64,000 nt of DNA from Siphonodentalium dalli (GCA_032622095.1 CP136066.1:61844609-61908608), one strand, 5' to 3'. Positions 24,701 to 30,270 are shown, counted from the stretch's first letter. Numbers and translations: made by a program. The notes: generated from the sequence alone by a model not told the origin.

Positions 24701-27257
24701 CTTTAAAATCAAGTGGTTATTGTTTATAGTTTAAACCACTTGATTTTCGAGTTATCCATCTTACAACCACAATTTGTCCATTTGAGCACGTGGATCTGGT
24801 CCACATCTCCAAAAATTAACAAACTTCAAAAATTGATATCTGATCACTCTGAGCTTTGATGGGTGGGTTTGTCGACTCAAATCACATATTTTTTACCCCC
24901 AAAGCCAAAGAAATAGTAATTTAGGAGTGTCTAATCGGATTGAGTACTTTAATATCAAAATTTTTTGTTGTTGTTATTTTATGATTTCACTGTCATATTG
25001 AAAAGTCTACCTGGGAAAAAAATTGTGCCATTTATTGCCCCATGTGGGTAGGAGTGGTAGGTGCCCTCAGCTTCTGTTGCTCCTGAAAAACATACTGATG
25101 GTCAAGTCTGCAAATAGTGTGTCTATCATTTGCAGAATGAGGTCATAATAATAATTAAAGGATTTGTATAGCACATATCCCCGCGAGGGCCCTAAGCGCT
25201 TGGCATGCATACAAGTGAATGGTTAAAAATAACCAGGTCCCCAGAGGGTGAATTTGTAACGCTATCCTGCATAGTGGGCTAGCATCACCAAATTCACCCT
25301 CTGGGGACCTCATTCTGCTTAGGCCTCATCTTCTGGGAAGTATCTATAGTCTCAAATTAACATTGTTTTAGTTACTTTTTCCATTCAGTTTCTATATCCC
25401 CTAATTTACAGAAGATAAATTGCATAATCCAGGTGACTAATGGGTGAACATCACCAACTTCAACTGAAGAACCTAGGTCTCCCATAGCAGTTGAGGCCAA
25501 AGTAGAATGAGGTTGCCAGAGGATGAATTTGGTGATGCTAGCCCACCATGTTGGATAGCATCACTAAATTCACCCTCAGGGGATCTCAGTCTGCAAATGA
25601 CAGACACACTATTTGCAGGCTTGGTGATATTGTGATGTGATGTACTCTCTGTTAACCCTTTACCCAACAAACCGGCCAAGTAAAGCTTCAACAGCCTAAA
25701 ATATCTTCGGTCTGTCTCAATAAAACCATACAAATATGGATATCATTGGAACCGGCTCATTGACCACATTGTGATGGTTACAGTTATGCCATGTGCCAAT
25801 GCATTCTCTTATATATGCGAGTCGACCATAGGTCGCCTCGCATATATAAGAGAATGCATTGGCCTAAAAAAAATATTTTTTTACCATTTTTTCTTACATT
25901 CTTTAACAATTTTATGATTTTTAATGTGTTAAGCCAATGCATTCTCTTATATATGCGAGGCGACCTATGGTCGACTCGCATATATAAGAGAATGCATTGG
26001 CACAGGGCCCTTCTGTTGGGTAAAGGGTTAAATAGTGAAATTTGTGCTGTTTCTTTCTCAGGTATGATGTACTGTCTCCAGGTGAAATGCAGAGATTGTC
26101 CTTCGCAAGATTATTTTACCATCGACCACCATTTGCAGGTATAGTGTGTTCTTTGGTTTCATTGGCTGTTTCTCCACTGTTGGAAATTAATATCATGCTT
26201 ACCTGTGGTGTTTGGACCTCTATTATAATAAATCATAGCATACATAACTACTGTTATGGAAATTGTTCCTGTTATATATATGGATGAAATGTATGCATCC
26301 AAGATATTACTTTTCTATACCTAAATGTGTCATTTCAACATTGATCAGTTGCTCCTAAATTACTATTTCTTTGGCGTCGGGGGTAAAAAATATTTGATTC
26401 GAGTCGAGGAACCCACCCATCAAAGCTTATTATTTTTTGGATTTCGTTATCAATTCGATTTGGGTAAAAAAAATCCCAATGAGATGAAGATCAGTTTGAG
26501 CTATTGCCATTGGTTGGCATCCATCGTCCCTGCGTACAACTGTCAGTGCAATAAATCTCTCATCTGATCATTACCAAACTTCATATGGAACTTCGGGGAC
26601 CTCTTTTTTTTCCCGAAATTCATTGAAAAACATGGCAACCAGCAGACATCTTGGATTTAAATTTGAATCCATCGGCACACACTGCAGCCCTAATTTTTTA
26701 TTGGAAAAGAATGAATATTTTTCGATGAAAAATATGGCCGCTAGCAGCCATCTTTGATTTTACTCTTGCATGACAAATCCTCTGGCATACCAGGCTATAT
26801 CCCTCATCCGATCATCACCAAACTTGATATGGATCTTTGGGGTGACTTCTAAATGAGAGCCATAAATCTTTTCCGAAATTCATTAAAAAAAACATGGCAG
26901 CTAGCAGCCATCTTGAATTTCACATTTAAATCAGTCGACATACCCTGCAGTCAACATTTATTGGAGAAATGTTTTATTTAAACTTTCCGCAGTCCTTATT
27001 GCTCCATAGACTGTAATGTATGACTTAACCCCTCTCCAAGTTGAGCTACAGTGTCATTGACACTTTCATATGTTTCAGTGTTGGATGAGTCCACGAGTCA
27101 GATAGGGATGGATGTAGAGATGAAGATGTATGAACTTTGTAAATCCCTCAGCATCACGGTGATGAGCGTCGGACACCGAGATAGCATCAGACAATACCAT
27201 CACATGGAACTTAATATACACAGATCTGGAAAATGGACTTTTCAGCCAATACAATAG
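649..27257 (+). CDS. ABCD4: ABCD4, lysosomal cobalamin transporter, 3' 13 coding exons (gene span, 5' end outside window)
   Basis: This is an ABC half-transporter of subfamily D. Known family members dimerise in the lysosomal membrane and, with LMBD1, release cobalamin to the cytosol. Thirteen exons (117, 126, 146, 122, 92, 105, 140, 111, 92, 37, 91, 77 and 179 nt) splice with matching phases into about 477 codons ending in TAG at 27255-27257. Visible landmarks in order are DQRITNDV, the very conserved [20 protein letters not shown] segment, [17 protein letters not shown] (membrane helix), Walker [11 protein letters not shown]-loop FLPQKPYF, signature [15 protein letters not shown], Walker B VLDEST and H-loop SVGHR. 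Full-length vertebrate ABCD4 is about 606 residues, so roughly the first quarter is missing upstream. Exons 6-7 encode a longer, serine- and charge-rich linker between membrane and nucleotide-binding domains than I recall for vertebrates. Splice sites were chosen by GT-AG plus phase and are not confirmed by transcripts. Confidence 0.93.
766..3674 (+). repeat. Tandem array of duplicated ABCD4 exon-end plus splice donor, block 1 (about 27 donor motifs counting the real one)
   Basis: Units of about 85-120 bp repeat the last 20-57 bases of exon a (Y-Y-T-Y-K-A-Y-E-G coding), the donor context GAAGG|GTGAGTTACACTG, a pyrimidine stretch CTGTCTATCTGTCTAACTCAG, and a G-rich spacer such as GTGGTGATAGGGTGGG. 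The unit therefore carries a donor and an acceptor-like CTAAC...CAG. Two units have GTGTGT and two have GGCTGAG in place of GGGTGAG. In the exon frame every unit reads ...YEG then TGA, so only the first donor (766) keeps the protein frame. Confidence 0.93.
3675..4361. other. Unrecognised segment interrupting the donor array
   Basis: The array stops inside a unit (at TATAAGGCTTA) and resumes at 4362, so this 0.69-kb stretch looks like an insertion or an unexpanded remnant of the original intron. It holds an AC-rich patch around 3895-3945 and no convincing gene or terminal repeat. Confidence 0.5.
4362..4660 (+). repeat. Tandem array of duplicated ABCD4 exon-end plus splice donor, block 2 (3 units)
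   Basis: Three further units share GTCTCCATTCATGGTCAG, TATTACACAKATAAGGCTT and ATGAAGGGTGAGTT. They differ from block 1 by GGTCAGTTATT in place of GATTGGTTATT, so they form a separate subfamily. A lone diverged piece, TATAAGGCATATGAAGGATG, lies at about 5731. Confidence 0.88.
4730..5335. repeat. Three diverged tandem units of about 185 bp
   Basis: Each unit contains ATTCATCTTTGTTTATCTGGA (or a close variant), GGTCCGTCC, ATGTCTGTTCA and AACAGTAGTGCT. The block begins just after a CCCCCTTTT...AAAAGGGGG hairpin at 4738-4761. It resembles dispersed invertebrate repeats with GTCCGTCC motifs. Reading frames through it are short and unconserved. The following 5336-5771 shows nothing I recognise. 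Confidence 0.7.
5772..5870. mobile_element. Palindrome of the GAGGTCCCCAGAGGGTGAAT family (partial copy)
   Basis: TTTGCAGAATGAGGTCCCC is followed by GGTGAATTTGG and then its inverted complement, ending GGGGACCTCATTC. Sister copies are at 10528, 15856, 25103, 31305, 55403 and 58716. Confidence 0.75.
5975..5998. repeat. Poly-G tract
   Basis: An unbroken run of about 23 G residues lies in ABCD4 intron a, about 130 bp before exon b. Confidence 0.9.
6129..6254 (+). CDS. ABCD4: ABCD4 exon b: membrane domain
   Basis: Acceptor ATATTTCAG and donor GTGAGA bound it; it enters and leaves in phase 2. It encodes a hydrophobic helix ([18 protein letters not shown]) followed by [13 protein letters not shown] and the MEGDFR start of the most conserved ABCD4 block, matching vertebrate EGDFRFKHMQ. 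Confidence 0.92.
6300..6500. repeat. Dispersed repeat shared with 44061-44160
   Basis: GTAGGTTATAATTTAGAAAT, TTTCCTCAAGAAT, TAATAGTATAG and TGAATGCGATATTAT recur in the same order just after the Helitron end at 44059. The element class is unknown. Confidence 0.6.
6768..6913 (+). CDS. ABCD4: ABCD4 exon c: intracellular loop
   Basis: Acceptor TTATTCGCAG and donor GTGAGT bound it; it enters in phase 2 and leaves in phase 1. It encodes [20 protein letters not shown] and then [20 protein letters not shown], which aligns closely with the family [20 protein letters not shown] segment. It is the strongest single homology signal in the membrane domain. Confidence 0.94.
7169..7285. mobile_element. Half copy of the TA-flanked fold-back MITE
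   Basis: It starts TACAGTAATGCCCTAATTAA and continues through TTATGGGTAACTTTTCAGGA to the GAAAGCTCTC centre, where it ends. The second arm is missing. Confidence 0.75.
7699..7960 (+). repeat. 43-bp tandem repeat made of the ABCD4 exon d splice acceptor
   Basis: GTAG occurs at 7699, 7742, 7785, 7828, 7871, 7914 and 7957, a strict 43-bp period. Each unit is a pyrimidine tract (CCTGTTCCTTTTTTGTAG) followed by the first 28 bases of exon d (TTTCCATATTCATGGCTGAT...). Only the last copy runs on into the full exon. Using any earlier AG puts a TGA in frame in the next unit (CATGGCTGA read as GGC TGA). Confidence 0.95.
7961..8082 (+). CDS. ABCD4: ABCD4 exon d: membrane helix
   Basis: It follows the seventh tandem acceptor and ends at donor GTCAGT, phase 1 to phase 0. 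It encodes [20 protein letters not shown] and then [20 protein letters not shown], matching vertebrate [20 protein letters not shown]. Confidence 0.93.
8121..8155 (+). repeat. Partial duplicate of exon d 3' end
   Basis: CATGACGAGGGTCAATCTCT and CGTCATTTATAA repeat the end of exon d about 75 bp downstream. The copy encodes [10 protein letters not shown] in the same frame, but the donor is not preserved (AACCATCACC in place of AGCAAGGTCAG). Confidence 0.8.
8319..10457. mobile_element. PIF/Harbinger-type non-autonomous DNA transposon
   Basis: Terminal inverted repeats GGCCAAAAGGAAGAATACCT at 8319 and its near-complement ending TTCGTTTTGGCC at 10457 are flanked by a 3-bp TAA duplication (8316-8318 and 10458-10460). 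The empty site is visible in sister repeats as GTGACTAATGGGTG. A TAA target is typical of PIF/Harbinger. No transposase frame was seen, and part of the interior is a nested Helitron. Confidence 0.75.
8585..9254 (+). mobile_element. Non-autonomous Helitron-like element with 122-bp internal tandem repeats
   Basis: The 5' end is A|TCTCATATATATTTTGAAG, followed by a CTGT/GTAT microsatellite (8611-8643). The 3' end is an imperfect hairpin AGCCCGGACAACGTCGGGCT and then CATCGGCTAG|T. Both ends resemble the element at 43479-44059. In between, four units with a 122-bp period carry GAGATCTCGGAAACGGGTGG and GAGCCCGTGCGACG. The overlapping open frames here come from the repeat, not from a gene. Confidence 0.72.
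10692..11520. mobile_element. hAT-like non-autonomous element
   Basis: Terminal inverted repeats TAGGGCTTCACGGTAT and ATACCATGAAGCCTTA are flanked by 8-bp near-identical duplications TAAAAGTG (10684-10691) and TAAAAATG (11521-11528). It has subterminal CGGTAT/ATACCG repeats and no transposase. Confidence 0.72.
11688..11780. mobile_element. Fragment of piggyBac-like MITE, CATGACTGGAGC family
   Basis: TTAAGGGTTCCATGACTGGA is followed by GCTTCCTGAAA and the start of the shared palindrome (CCTGTGCCAATGCATTCTC). It is truncated at about 11780. Confidence 0.6.
11832..11923 (+). CDS. ABCD4: ABCD4 exon e: end of membrane domain
   Basis: Acceptor TTTTCACAG and donor GTGAGT bound it, phase 0 to phase 2. 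It encodes [20 protein letters not shown] and then [10 protein letters not shown], matching vertebrate [20 protein letters not shown]. Confidence 0.93.
12278..12546. mobile_element. TA-flanked fold-back MITE with an extra internal inversion
   Basis: Outer ends TACAGTAATGCCCTAAATAA and ATTTAGGGCATTTCTGTA are inverted. Between the arms, 12352-12420 holds an additional back-to-back copy of GCCATATTTCCGACTAAATC, so the fold-back is compound. Confidence 0.85.
12605..14535. mobile_element. hAT-like non-autonomous element with long inverted subterminal arms
   Basis: Ends CAGGGACCAGC (12605) and GCTGGTCCCTG (14535) are flanked by ATACTATT (12597-12604) and ATACAATT (14536-14543). The arms are inverted over about 350 bp, for example TGCAATACAAGAGCACATTT against AAATGTGCTCTTGTATTGCA, each with a C/G run and a CCCATATATGGG palindrome. 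The interior holds no recognisable transposase. Confidence 0.78.
14536..15128. other. Intronic stretch without recognised gene
   Basis: It is AT-rich. The phrase TTTGTCAGGGTCACAGCAT and the following ATAAATTACAACCC (14774-14815) also occur at 11942-11985 directly after exon e, marking a short dispersed repeat. Nothing else was recognised. Confidence 0.5.
15129..15484. mobile_element. piggyBac-like MITE, CCTTTCTATACTAAA family
   Basis: It begins TTAATCCTTTCTATACTAAA and ends with the degenerate complement TTTAGTATAGAAATGG. Internal hairpin GAAATGTTCAGATAATAAGT and its complement lie at 15269-15320. A half fold-back MITE is nested at 15353-15466. The sister copy is 24253-24672. Confidence 0.65.
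15353..15466. mobile_element. Half copy of the TA-flanked fold-back MITE
   Basis: It runs from the hairpin centre (CAGTGAGAGCTTTCCGATGA) to the outer end TTAGGGCATTACTGTA. The other arm is absent. Confidence 0.8.
15510..15614 (+). CDS. ABCD4: ABCD4 exon f: linker
   Basis: Acceptor CTCCTGCAG and donor GTAAGT bound it; it enters and leaves in phase 2. It encodes [20 protein letters not shown] and then [15 protein letters not shown], a polar segment after the last membrane helix. Only the start (R-V-G-E-F-T-E-R-L) resembles the vertebrate HRIGQLRETL. Confidence 0.85.
15856..15926. mobile_element. Short copy of the GAGGTCCCCAGAGGG palindrome family
   Basis: GGCCTAAGCAGAATGGGGTC is followed by CCCAGAGGGTCAATT and a shortened complement CCGGGGCCCTCATACTGC. 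Confidence 0.65.
16121..16260 (+). CDS. ABCD4: ABCD4 exon g: linker and start of nucleotide-binding domain
   Basis: Acceptor CTCATTTCAG and donor GTGAGT bound it, phase 2 to phase 1. It encodes [20 protein letters not shown] and then [20 protein letters not shown]; the end ([19 protein letters not shown]) is the first beta strand of the nucleotide-binding domain. Confidence 0.87.
16550..16823. mobile_element. Small element with CAGGCCTGCA inverted ends
   Basis: CAGGCCTGCAGATTTCAAAA at 16550 and TCAAATTTGCAGGCCTG ending at 16823 are inverted, and CCTGTTTTTCA recurs inside. Flanks ATGATATA and ATGTACAT match only partly, so hAT membership is a guess. Confidence 0.55.
17137..17502. mobile_element. 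Rearranged compound fold-back MITE
   Basis: Pieces of the TA-flanked fold-back (AGAATTATGGGTAACTTTTC, GAGAGCTTTCCGATGAATGG, ending GGGCATTACTGTA) alternate with two inverted copies of a second motif (GACACTTCACTCAGTCATTA and TAATGACTGAGTGAAGTGTC). Several arms occur in both orientations. Confidence 0.75.
17579..17740. mobile_element. Right part of a CATGACTGGAGC-family MITE
   Basis: It holds a diverged palindrome (ATTCTCTCATATATGCCAGT and its complement) and then the terminus CAGGAAGCTCCAGTCATG. The expected AAAGGGTTAA end is missing and a GGATA repeat follows directly. Confidence 0.6.
17741..17900 (-). mobile_element. Possible non-LTR retrotransposon 3' end
   Basis: Read on the minus strand, a stretch with the hairpin AGCCCGATAGGGCT is followed by GTAAATAAATTATCCTATCC and further ATCCT units. 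Short tandem tails after a structured 3' UTR are typical of LINE/SINE 3' ends. No reverse transcriptase is present. Confidence 0.45.
18371..18481 (+). CDS. ABCD4: ABCD4 exon h: Walker A
   Basis: Acceptor CTCTTTTCAG and donor GTAGGA bound it; it enters and leaves in phase 1. It encodes [20 protein letters not shown] and then [17 protein letters not shown]. The P-loop G-D-S-G-C-G-K-S-S fits GxxGxGKS/T and binds ATP phosphates. Confidence 0.94.
18596..18707. mobile_element. Half copy of the TA-flanked fold-back MITE
   Basis: It runs from CAGTGAGGGCTTTCCGATGA to TTTAGGGCATTAATGTA, one arm only. Confidence 0.78.
18961..19373. mobile_element. MITE with GACCCGCCATATCAAATCC ends, carrying the shared palindrome module
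   Basis: GACCCGCCATATCAAATCCA at 18961 and TGGATTTGATATGGCGGGTC at 19373 form an inverted repeat of about 30 bp. Inside lie CCCTGTGCCAATGCATTCTC at 19012 with a full palindrome, and a partly deleted second palindrome ending GCATTGGCACAGGG at 19330. These ends differ from those of the piggyBac-like families that carry the same module. Confidence 0.8.
19441..19532 (+). CDS. ABCD4: ABCD4 exon i: Q-loop
   Basis: Acceptor TTGTTTTCAG and donor GTAAGT bound it, phase 1 to phase 0. It encodes [20 protein letters not shown] and then [11 protein letters not shown], matching family GVLFLPQKPFFTDGTLREQ. The glutamine in LPQKP is the Q-loop that senses ATP-bound magnesium. Confidence 0.94.
19631..19722. 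repeat. Perfect 46-bp tandem duplication
   Basis: ATCCCCCCCTTTGTGAATAG and the following AAAGGAATATGCCTTGTAGT occur twice in a row with a 46-bp period. The piece directly after (19735-19810, CTTCTCCC...TTTTAGGGAGA) resembles the subterminal part of the hAT-like element at 12605-14535. Confidence 0.9.
19811..21334. other. Intronic stretch without recognised gene or repeat
   Basis: It is AT-rich with only short, unconserved reading frames. GTTCACCACATTCACA is repeated at 21180 and 21211. Nothing else was recognised. Confidence 0.5.
21335..21371 (+). CDS. ABCD4: ABCD4 exon j: 37-nt exon after the Q-loop
   Basis: Acceptor CTACTTTCAG and donor GTATAG bound it, phase 0 to phase 1. It encodes [12 protein letters not shown], matching the family Q-V-I-Y-P-L motif. 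It is short but phase and homology agree. Confidence 0.88.
21899..22114. mobile_element. Full TA-flanked fold-back MITE
   Basis: Arms of about 105 bp run from TACGGTAATGACTTAAATAA to the centre GAAAGCTCTCAGTGAGAGCT and back to TTTAGGCATTATTGTA. TA flanks and CAGT-like ends suggest a Tc1/mariner-type family. Confidence 0.85.
22162..22252 (+). CDS. ABCD4: ABCD4 exon k: helical subdomain
   Basis: Acceptor TGTTATTACAG precedes it; the donor GTAATT is also the first unit of a hexamer repeat. Phase 1 to phase 2. It encodes [20 protein letters not shown] and then [11 protein letters not shown], matching the family helical region before the signature motif. Confidence 0.92.
22253..22328 (+). repeat. 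GTAATT hexamer repeat starting exactly at the exon k donor
   Basis: The donor GTAATT is followed by three more GTAATT units, then by TTTCAATGTAATTGTAATTG-type units to 22328. Up to four equivalent GT sites lie within 20 bp of the exon end. Confidence 0.9.
22428..22644. mobile_element. Full TA-flanked fold-back MITE
   Basis: TACAGTAAATCCTTAAATAA at the left and TTTAAGGCATTACTGTA at the right are inverted, with the hairpin centre at GAAAGCTCTCACTGAGTGTT. Confidence 0.85.
22771..23159. mobile_element. piggyBac-like MITE, TTAACCCTTTACCCAACA family, with two palindromes
   Basis: It starts TTAACCCTTTACCCAACAGA at 22771 and ends with the decayed complement TTGTTGGGTAAAGAAGG. Two copies of the palindrome flank an AT-rich spacer (22797-22870 and 22951-23008). 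Sister copies are at 25652, 43108, 59451 and 61615. Confidence 0.85.
23410..23945. repeat. Degenerate AT-rich tandem repeat
   Basis: AATCAATAGAC-like units pass into repeated TTATTGTAAAACTAATAACT units. A 75-bp higher unit containing AAAACCGTAATTAAC occurs twice near 23770-23940. 23946-24130 carries CCCCTTTTTCGACTTAGA, also found in the element at 62557. Confidence 0.7.
24253..24672. mobile_element. piggyBac-like MITE, CCCTTTCTATACTAAA family
   Basis: Left end TTTACCCTCTCTATACTA and right end TTTAGTATAGAAAGGGTTAA are inverted. A fold-back MITE is nested at 24460-24627. Confidence 0.68.
24460..24627. mobile_element. TA-flanked fold-back MITE with shortened second arm
   Basis: The first arm is full (TACAGTAATGCCCTAAATAA onward). 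The second has lost its inner 50 bp and resumes at GAGTTACCCATAATTCTGCT, ending GGGCATTACTGTA. Confidence 0.85.
24675..24780. repeat. Inverted repeat (hairpin)
   Basis: GACAAATTGCGGGTGTAAGA and TTAAAATCAAGTGGTT pair with AACCACTTGATTTTC and TCTTACAACCACAATTTGTC across a 14-bp loop. The stem is about 45 bp with few mismatches. Confidence 0.8.
25103..25622. mobile_element. Two-palindrome element, GAGGTCCCCAGAGGG family
   Basis: Outer ends CAAGTCTGCAAATAGTGTGT and CACACTATTTGCAGGCTTG are inverted. Two palindromes (25231-25323 and 25500-25600) flank a unique centre with CATCACCAACTTCAACTG. The first palindrome is split by a 90-bp insertion. Confidence 0.8.
25145..25234. mobile_element. 90-bp insertion with 5-bp target duplication
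   Basis: AGGTC at 25140-25144 and 25235-25239 flanks a segment with ATAATAATAATTAAAGGATT and CCCTAAGCGCTTGGCATGC. Comparison with uninterrupted sister palindromes defines the edges. It may be a SINE-like fragment; the class is not proven. Confidence 0.65.
25652..26031. mobile_element. piggyBac-like MITE, TTAACCCTTTACCCAACA family, with two palindromes
   Basis: TTAACCCTTTACCCAACAAA at 25652 and TCTGTTGGGTAAAGGGTTAA at 26031 are inverted and flanked by TTAA. It carries palindromes at 25794-25863 and 25933-26003. It lies 30 bp upstream of exon l. Confidence 0.9.
26062..26138 (+). CDS. ABCD4: ABCD4 exon l: ABC signature
   Basis: Acceptor TTCTTTCTCAG and donor GTATAG bound it, phase 2 to phase 1. 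It encodes [20 protein letters not shown] and then HRPPFA. LSPGE is the ABCD4 form of the LSGGQ signature and is identical to the vertebrate motif. Confidence 0.95.
26345..26960. repeat. Dispersed repeat: inverted-end fragment plus two diverged tandem units
   Basis: TTACTATTTCTTTGGCGTCG (26358) is the inverted counterpart of AAAGCCAAAGAAATAGTAAT at 24902 and resembles the ends of 32625-33194. It is followed by two units (about 26540 and 26800) sharing ATCTCTCATCTGATCATTAC-like and ACATGGC...GCAGCCATCTTG-like motifs. Confidence 0.55.
27079..27257 (+). CDS. ABCD4: ABCD4 exon m (terminal): Walker B and H-loop
   Basis: Acceptor ATATGTTTCAG precedes it; it is entered in phase 1 and ends TAG at 27255. 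It encodes [20 protein letters not shown] and [20 protein letters not shown] and then [19 protein letters not shown]. The Walker B aspartate and catalytic glutamate are intact (L-D-E). The next residue is serine where vertebrate ABCD4 has alanine (DEAT). The H-loop histidine is present. No AATAAA signal was found close after the stop. Confidence 0.95.
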
Positions 27258-27342
27258 TATGTTACATGGACACAGGGTTAAACACTATACCGGCAATGGA
27301 ACTCAAAAGTTCAGTCATAACTTGATACAGGAGATTGGAGAA

Positions 27343-28612
27343 CCATTAAAGGGACCCACTGTCATTGAAATTGGTTCATGTGAACTAACAGAAATTTTAT
27401 AAAAATCGGTAAAACAACTATCATCAACAAACACATTTAAATAGATCAACTTTGGTCTAATTAAAGACATATTATTGACTTGTTTGGGTGCGTAAAATTG
27501 ATAAGTTAATACTCAGACACTATGCCAACCTTAGGAATGTAGCATTCTACTAACATCGCTGAAAATTTCAAAGAAATCAACCATACCACTCCATAGAAAT
27601 CATCATCTGAACTAGTCAGTTGTAAATATTTACATCTCGATTCGGGATGCAACTATCGGTGATAAACTAACACAAATGATTTCTCCATCGAGAGTCTTTG
27701 CATTTAATTAATATATAAGAATGACGGTGTGTGTTGTCAATTTGGATTAATATTCATAAAAAAAATAACCACTTTGAGCAAGATTAATCTCAATTTCTAT
27801 TTGATCACCCTACCGGAGTGTTTCATATCACTTTAAGAAATAAACGCACTGTGATTCGGCATGTATAGTAGAATTTGACCACAAAGAATTGATTGTGGTA
27901 CAATTCAGAATATTTAGAATTGTACCACAAAACAACGTTAATATATCTATGGTAACACATGTTACTGACCATTCAGTACTAACCTTTAATGCAGGTTTTT
28001 GGCAAGGTCATATTACAATTTTTATTAAAAAGTAACTCTCCAATAATGAGATTTCTCATATCGAAACCATTATGTAAATATTGCTGTTATAGCGGCATTA
28101 CCGATCAATGTCCAATTAGTCCAGTAAGATACCAAAGTTGAATAAAAACTTGACATTAACCCTTTCAGTGCCAAGTCCGATTTTTGTATCAACCCATATT
28201 TTTTGTATCAACCCAGCTCTTTCCATCAATGTATCACATTATTATAATCAATAAATTGGAAAAATGATCAAAGAAATATGGGTTGATACAAAAATCGGAC
28301 TTGGCACTGAAAGGATTAAACATTGGACATGGTCAAAACATTGAAAATTATTCTGAAAATCATATTCAGACGAAAATTCAGACTAAAATATTTCAACTTA
28401 CTACATGATTAGCGATGTTTGTTAACAAATCAACCTATCAGTTTTGTTTACATAACAATTGTTTCAGCATGTGTAATTTCGGTATCTGAGAACTATCAGT
28501 AATGAATAGAAGAAAAACTATTTCTCCCTATTCGTCTTATTGGTGATGTGTTAGAGAGTTTAATATTTTTTGCACATTTACCCACTGCGAGTGCCTTGGG
28601 TCCCTTTAATGG
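27343..28612. mobile_element. Possible non-autonomous DNA transposon with CCATTAAAGGGACCCA ends
   Basis: CCATTAAAGGGACCCA at 27343 and TGGGTCCCTTTAATGG at 28612 are perfect inverted ends. The interior is AT-rich without a transposase and hosts a nested MITE at 28156-28319. The repeat does not extend inward, so single-element status is inference. Confidence 0.55.
28156..28319. mobile_element. piggyBac-like MITE, CAGTGCCAAGTCCGA family
   Basis: TTAACCCTTTCAGTGCCAAG with TCCGATTTTTGTATCAACCC inverts to GGGTTGATACAAAAATCGGA with CTTGGCACTGAAAGGATTAA. The flanks are TTAA. Confidence 0.85.
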
Positions 28613-28900
28613 GAACACTACTCTTGGGCTCCAAATAAACATGCATGCACGTTTATTATTTTCTTGGGAAATTTCCCCATGCACAGTGCTTATTTGGGTC
28701 TGCACATTTATTAATTTTGAGGCTATGATAATTGAAATCAGCACAAACTCAAGATTTCTATATGATTCCGATATCAAAATGATGAGCTTATAACTTTATG
28801 CATGTATACATATTCAAGTATATGGCATACATGTGAACATTTAAATATGGAATAAAACACCACATGACACATACTTGACCCAACTATAAAAATAATTTGT

Positions 28901-29146
28901 TTAACCCTTTGAGTGCCAGGGGCCGATCTCATCGGCCCTAAACCTACAAAATAAGTCTGTTAAAGAATATAAGAATAAATTATTAAAATTGTAAAAAAAA
29001 TTGTAAAAAAAATAAATAAATATTAGGCCAATGCATTCTCTTATATATGCGAGGCGACCTATGGTCGACTCGCATATATAAGAGAATGCATTGGCACAGG
29101 GTATATGGGTTGATACAAAAATCGGACCTGGCACTCAAAGGGTTAA
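28901..29146. mobile_element. piggyBac-like MITE, GAGTGCCAGG family, with one shared palindrome
   Basis: TTAACCCTTTGAGTGCCAGG at 28901 and CCTGGCACTCAAAGGGTTAA at 29146 are inverted. The module palindrome is at 29031-29100. Its sister is 54729-54947. Confidence 0.88.
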
Positions 29147-29197
29147 CCACAGTTGATGTTTTCTCAGAGTTCCCCCTGCACTATTATTTGGAGCCCG

Positions 29198-29360
29198 AGA
29201 GTATATACAGAGATCTTGAAAATATAGTTTTCAGCCAATACAATAGTATGTCATACTACTATGTGGACATCATTAGACAATATCATCAAATGAAAGTCAT
29301 TATTCAGCATTGAGATAAGTTTAGTTTTCAGGCTATGCATGTATGTCACATGGCAACAGT
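29198..29360 (+). pseudogene. ABCD4: Two degenerate copies of the ABCD4 terminal-exon end
   Basis: TTTTCAGCCAATACAATAGT (29230) repeats the last coding bases and stop of exon m. It is followed by AGACAATATCATCAAATGAA, which repeats an earlier part of exon m, and then by a second run to CATGGCAACAGTGATTAA, matching CATGGACACAGGGTTAA downstream of the real stop. These are two diverged tandem copies about 2 kb downstream, with no open frame of their own. Confidence 0.7.
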
Positions 29361-29385
29361 GATTAAAAATACCATCAGATGGATC

Positions 29386-29656
29386 TTAGCCCTTTCACGA
29401 CAAGAGCTGCGCTGGTGCAGCATTAAAGATCCTGTGCCAGTGCATTCTCTTATATATGCGAGTCTCTCATAGGGAGCTTCACATATATAAGTGAATGCAC
29501 TGGCTGACAAGGTCCAGGTAAACATTGTTAGGCCATTGTATTTGCTTATATATATGCGAGGCTCCCTATGGGAGACTCTCATATACTAGTATATAAAAGA
29601 ATGTATTGGTCAGGGTTTTCGCAAATTTCATGAAGCTCCCGTCATGCAAGGGTTAA
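29386..29656. mobile_element. piggyBac-like MITE, CATGACTGGAGC family, two diverged palindromes
   Basis: Left end TTAGCCCTTTCACGAC and right end GTCATGCAAGGGTTAA are inverted. Palindromes are of the GAGTCTCYCATAGGGAGC type at 29432-29505 and 29530-29612. Confidence 0.75.
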
Positions 29657-29727
29657 TATTCAGACTTCTAGGAGTTCAGTTGAAGTTTGCAGCCTATACT
29701 ATAATTTGTCACATACGGAGAGTGTTT

Positions 29728-30067
29728 TTAAAGATGATCTATCTCTTCCGGGTTCACAACAACAACATAATTTTATAAATCCCGATATCAAGACAACAAA
29801 TAGCTAATTTGTGAATAAAATACAGATAAAACTGAACATTTGATGTATTATTTGCCTACAAATACACTTTTGGTATTCTCCGAACATTTTCGCATGGATT
29901 TCAGTTCTAAAAATAGCCCTCAAAACTGATGTGAAAAGAATTTCTAAATTAAATTTATATTAATTGATAGAATCACTTTTCCGGATAGGTATCCTCGATT
30001 CATATGTATTATTTTATACCTCGGAATCTATATAAAATTTTCTGGGAAGAGATAGACGACCATCTTA
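29728..30067. mobile_element. MITE, AAAGATGRTCTATC family
   Basis: TTTAAAGATGATCTATCTCT and TCTTCCGGG invert to CTGGGAAGAGATAGACGACC and ATCTTA. Relatives are 34428-34913, 62010-62550 and fragments at 45688 and 55968. Confidence 0.75.
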
Positions 30068-30270
30068 CACATTTACTTTATTATTCAGATAACTAAGATA
30101 ATTCAGTTTATTCAATAACTTCAGGGAAATAACTATATAATCAGATCAGCATTTAATAAAAATGATATTGAGCAGCTATTATATATTAAATGCTGGTTTA
30201 ACTACAAGGCCCCTCTAATTATTGGGTCAACCACAACATTCCAATTTATATAATCAGAGTTTTTTATCAC

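Noticed and set aside
22351-26287. Many short frames containing [23 protein letters not shown]-like peptides
   Set aside because: The peptide is the translation of the shared MITE palindrome and appears wherever the module does, in either orientation.
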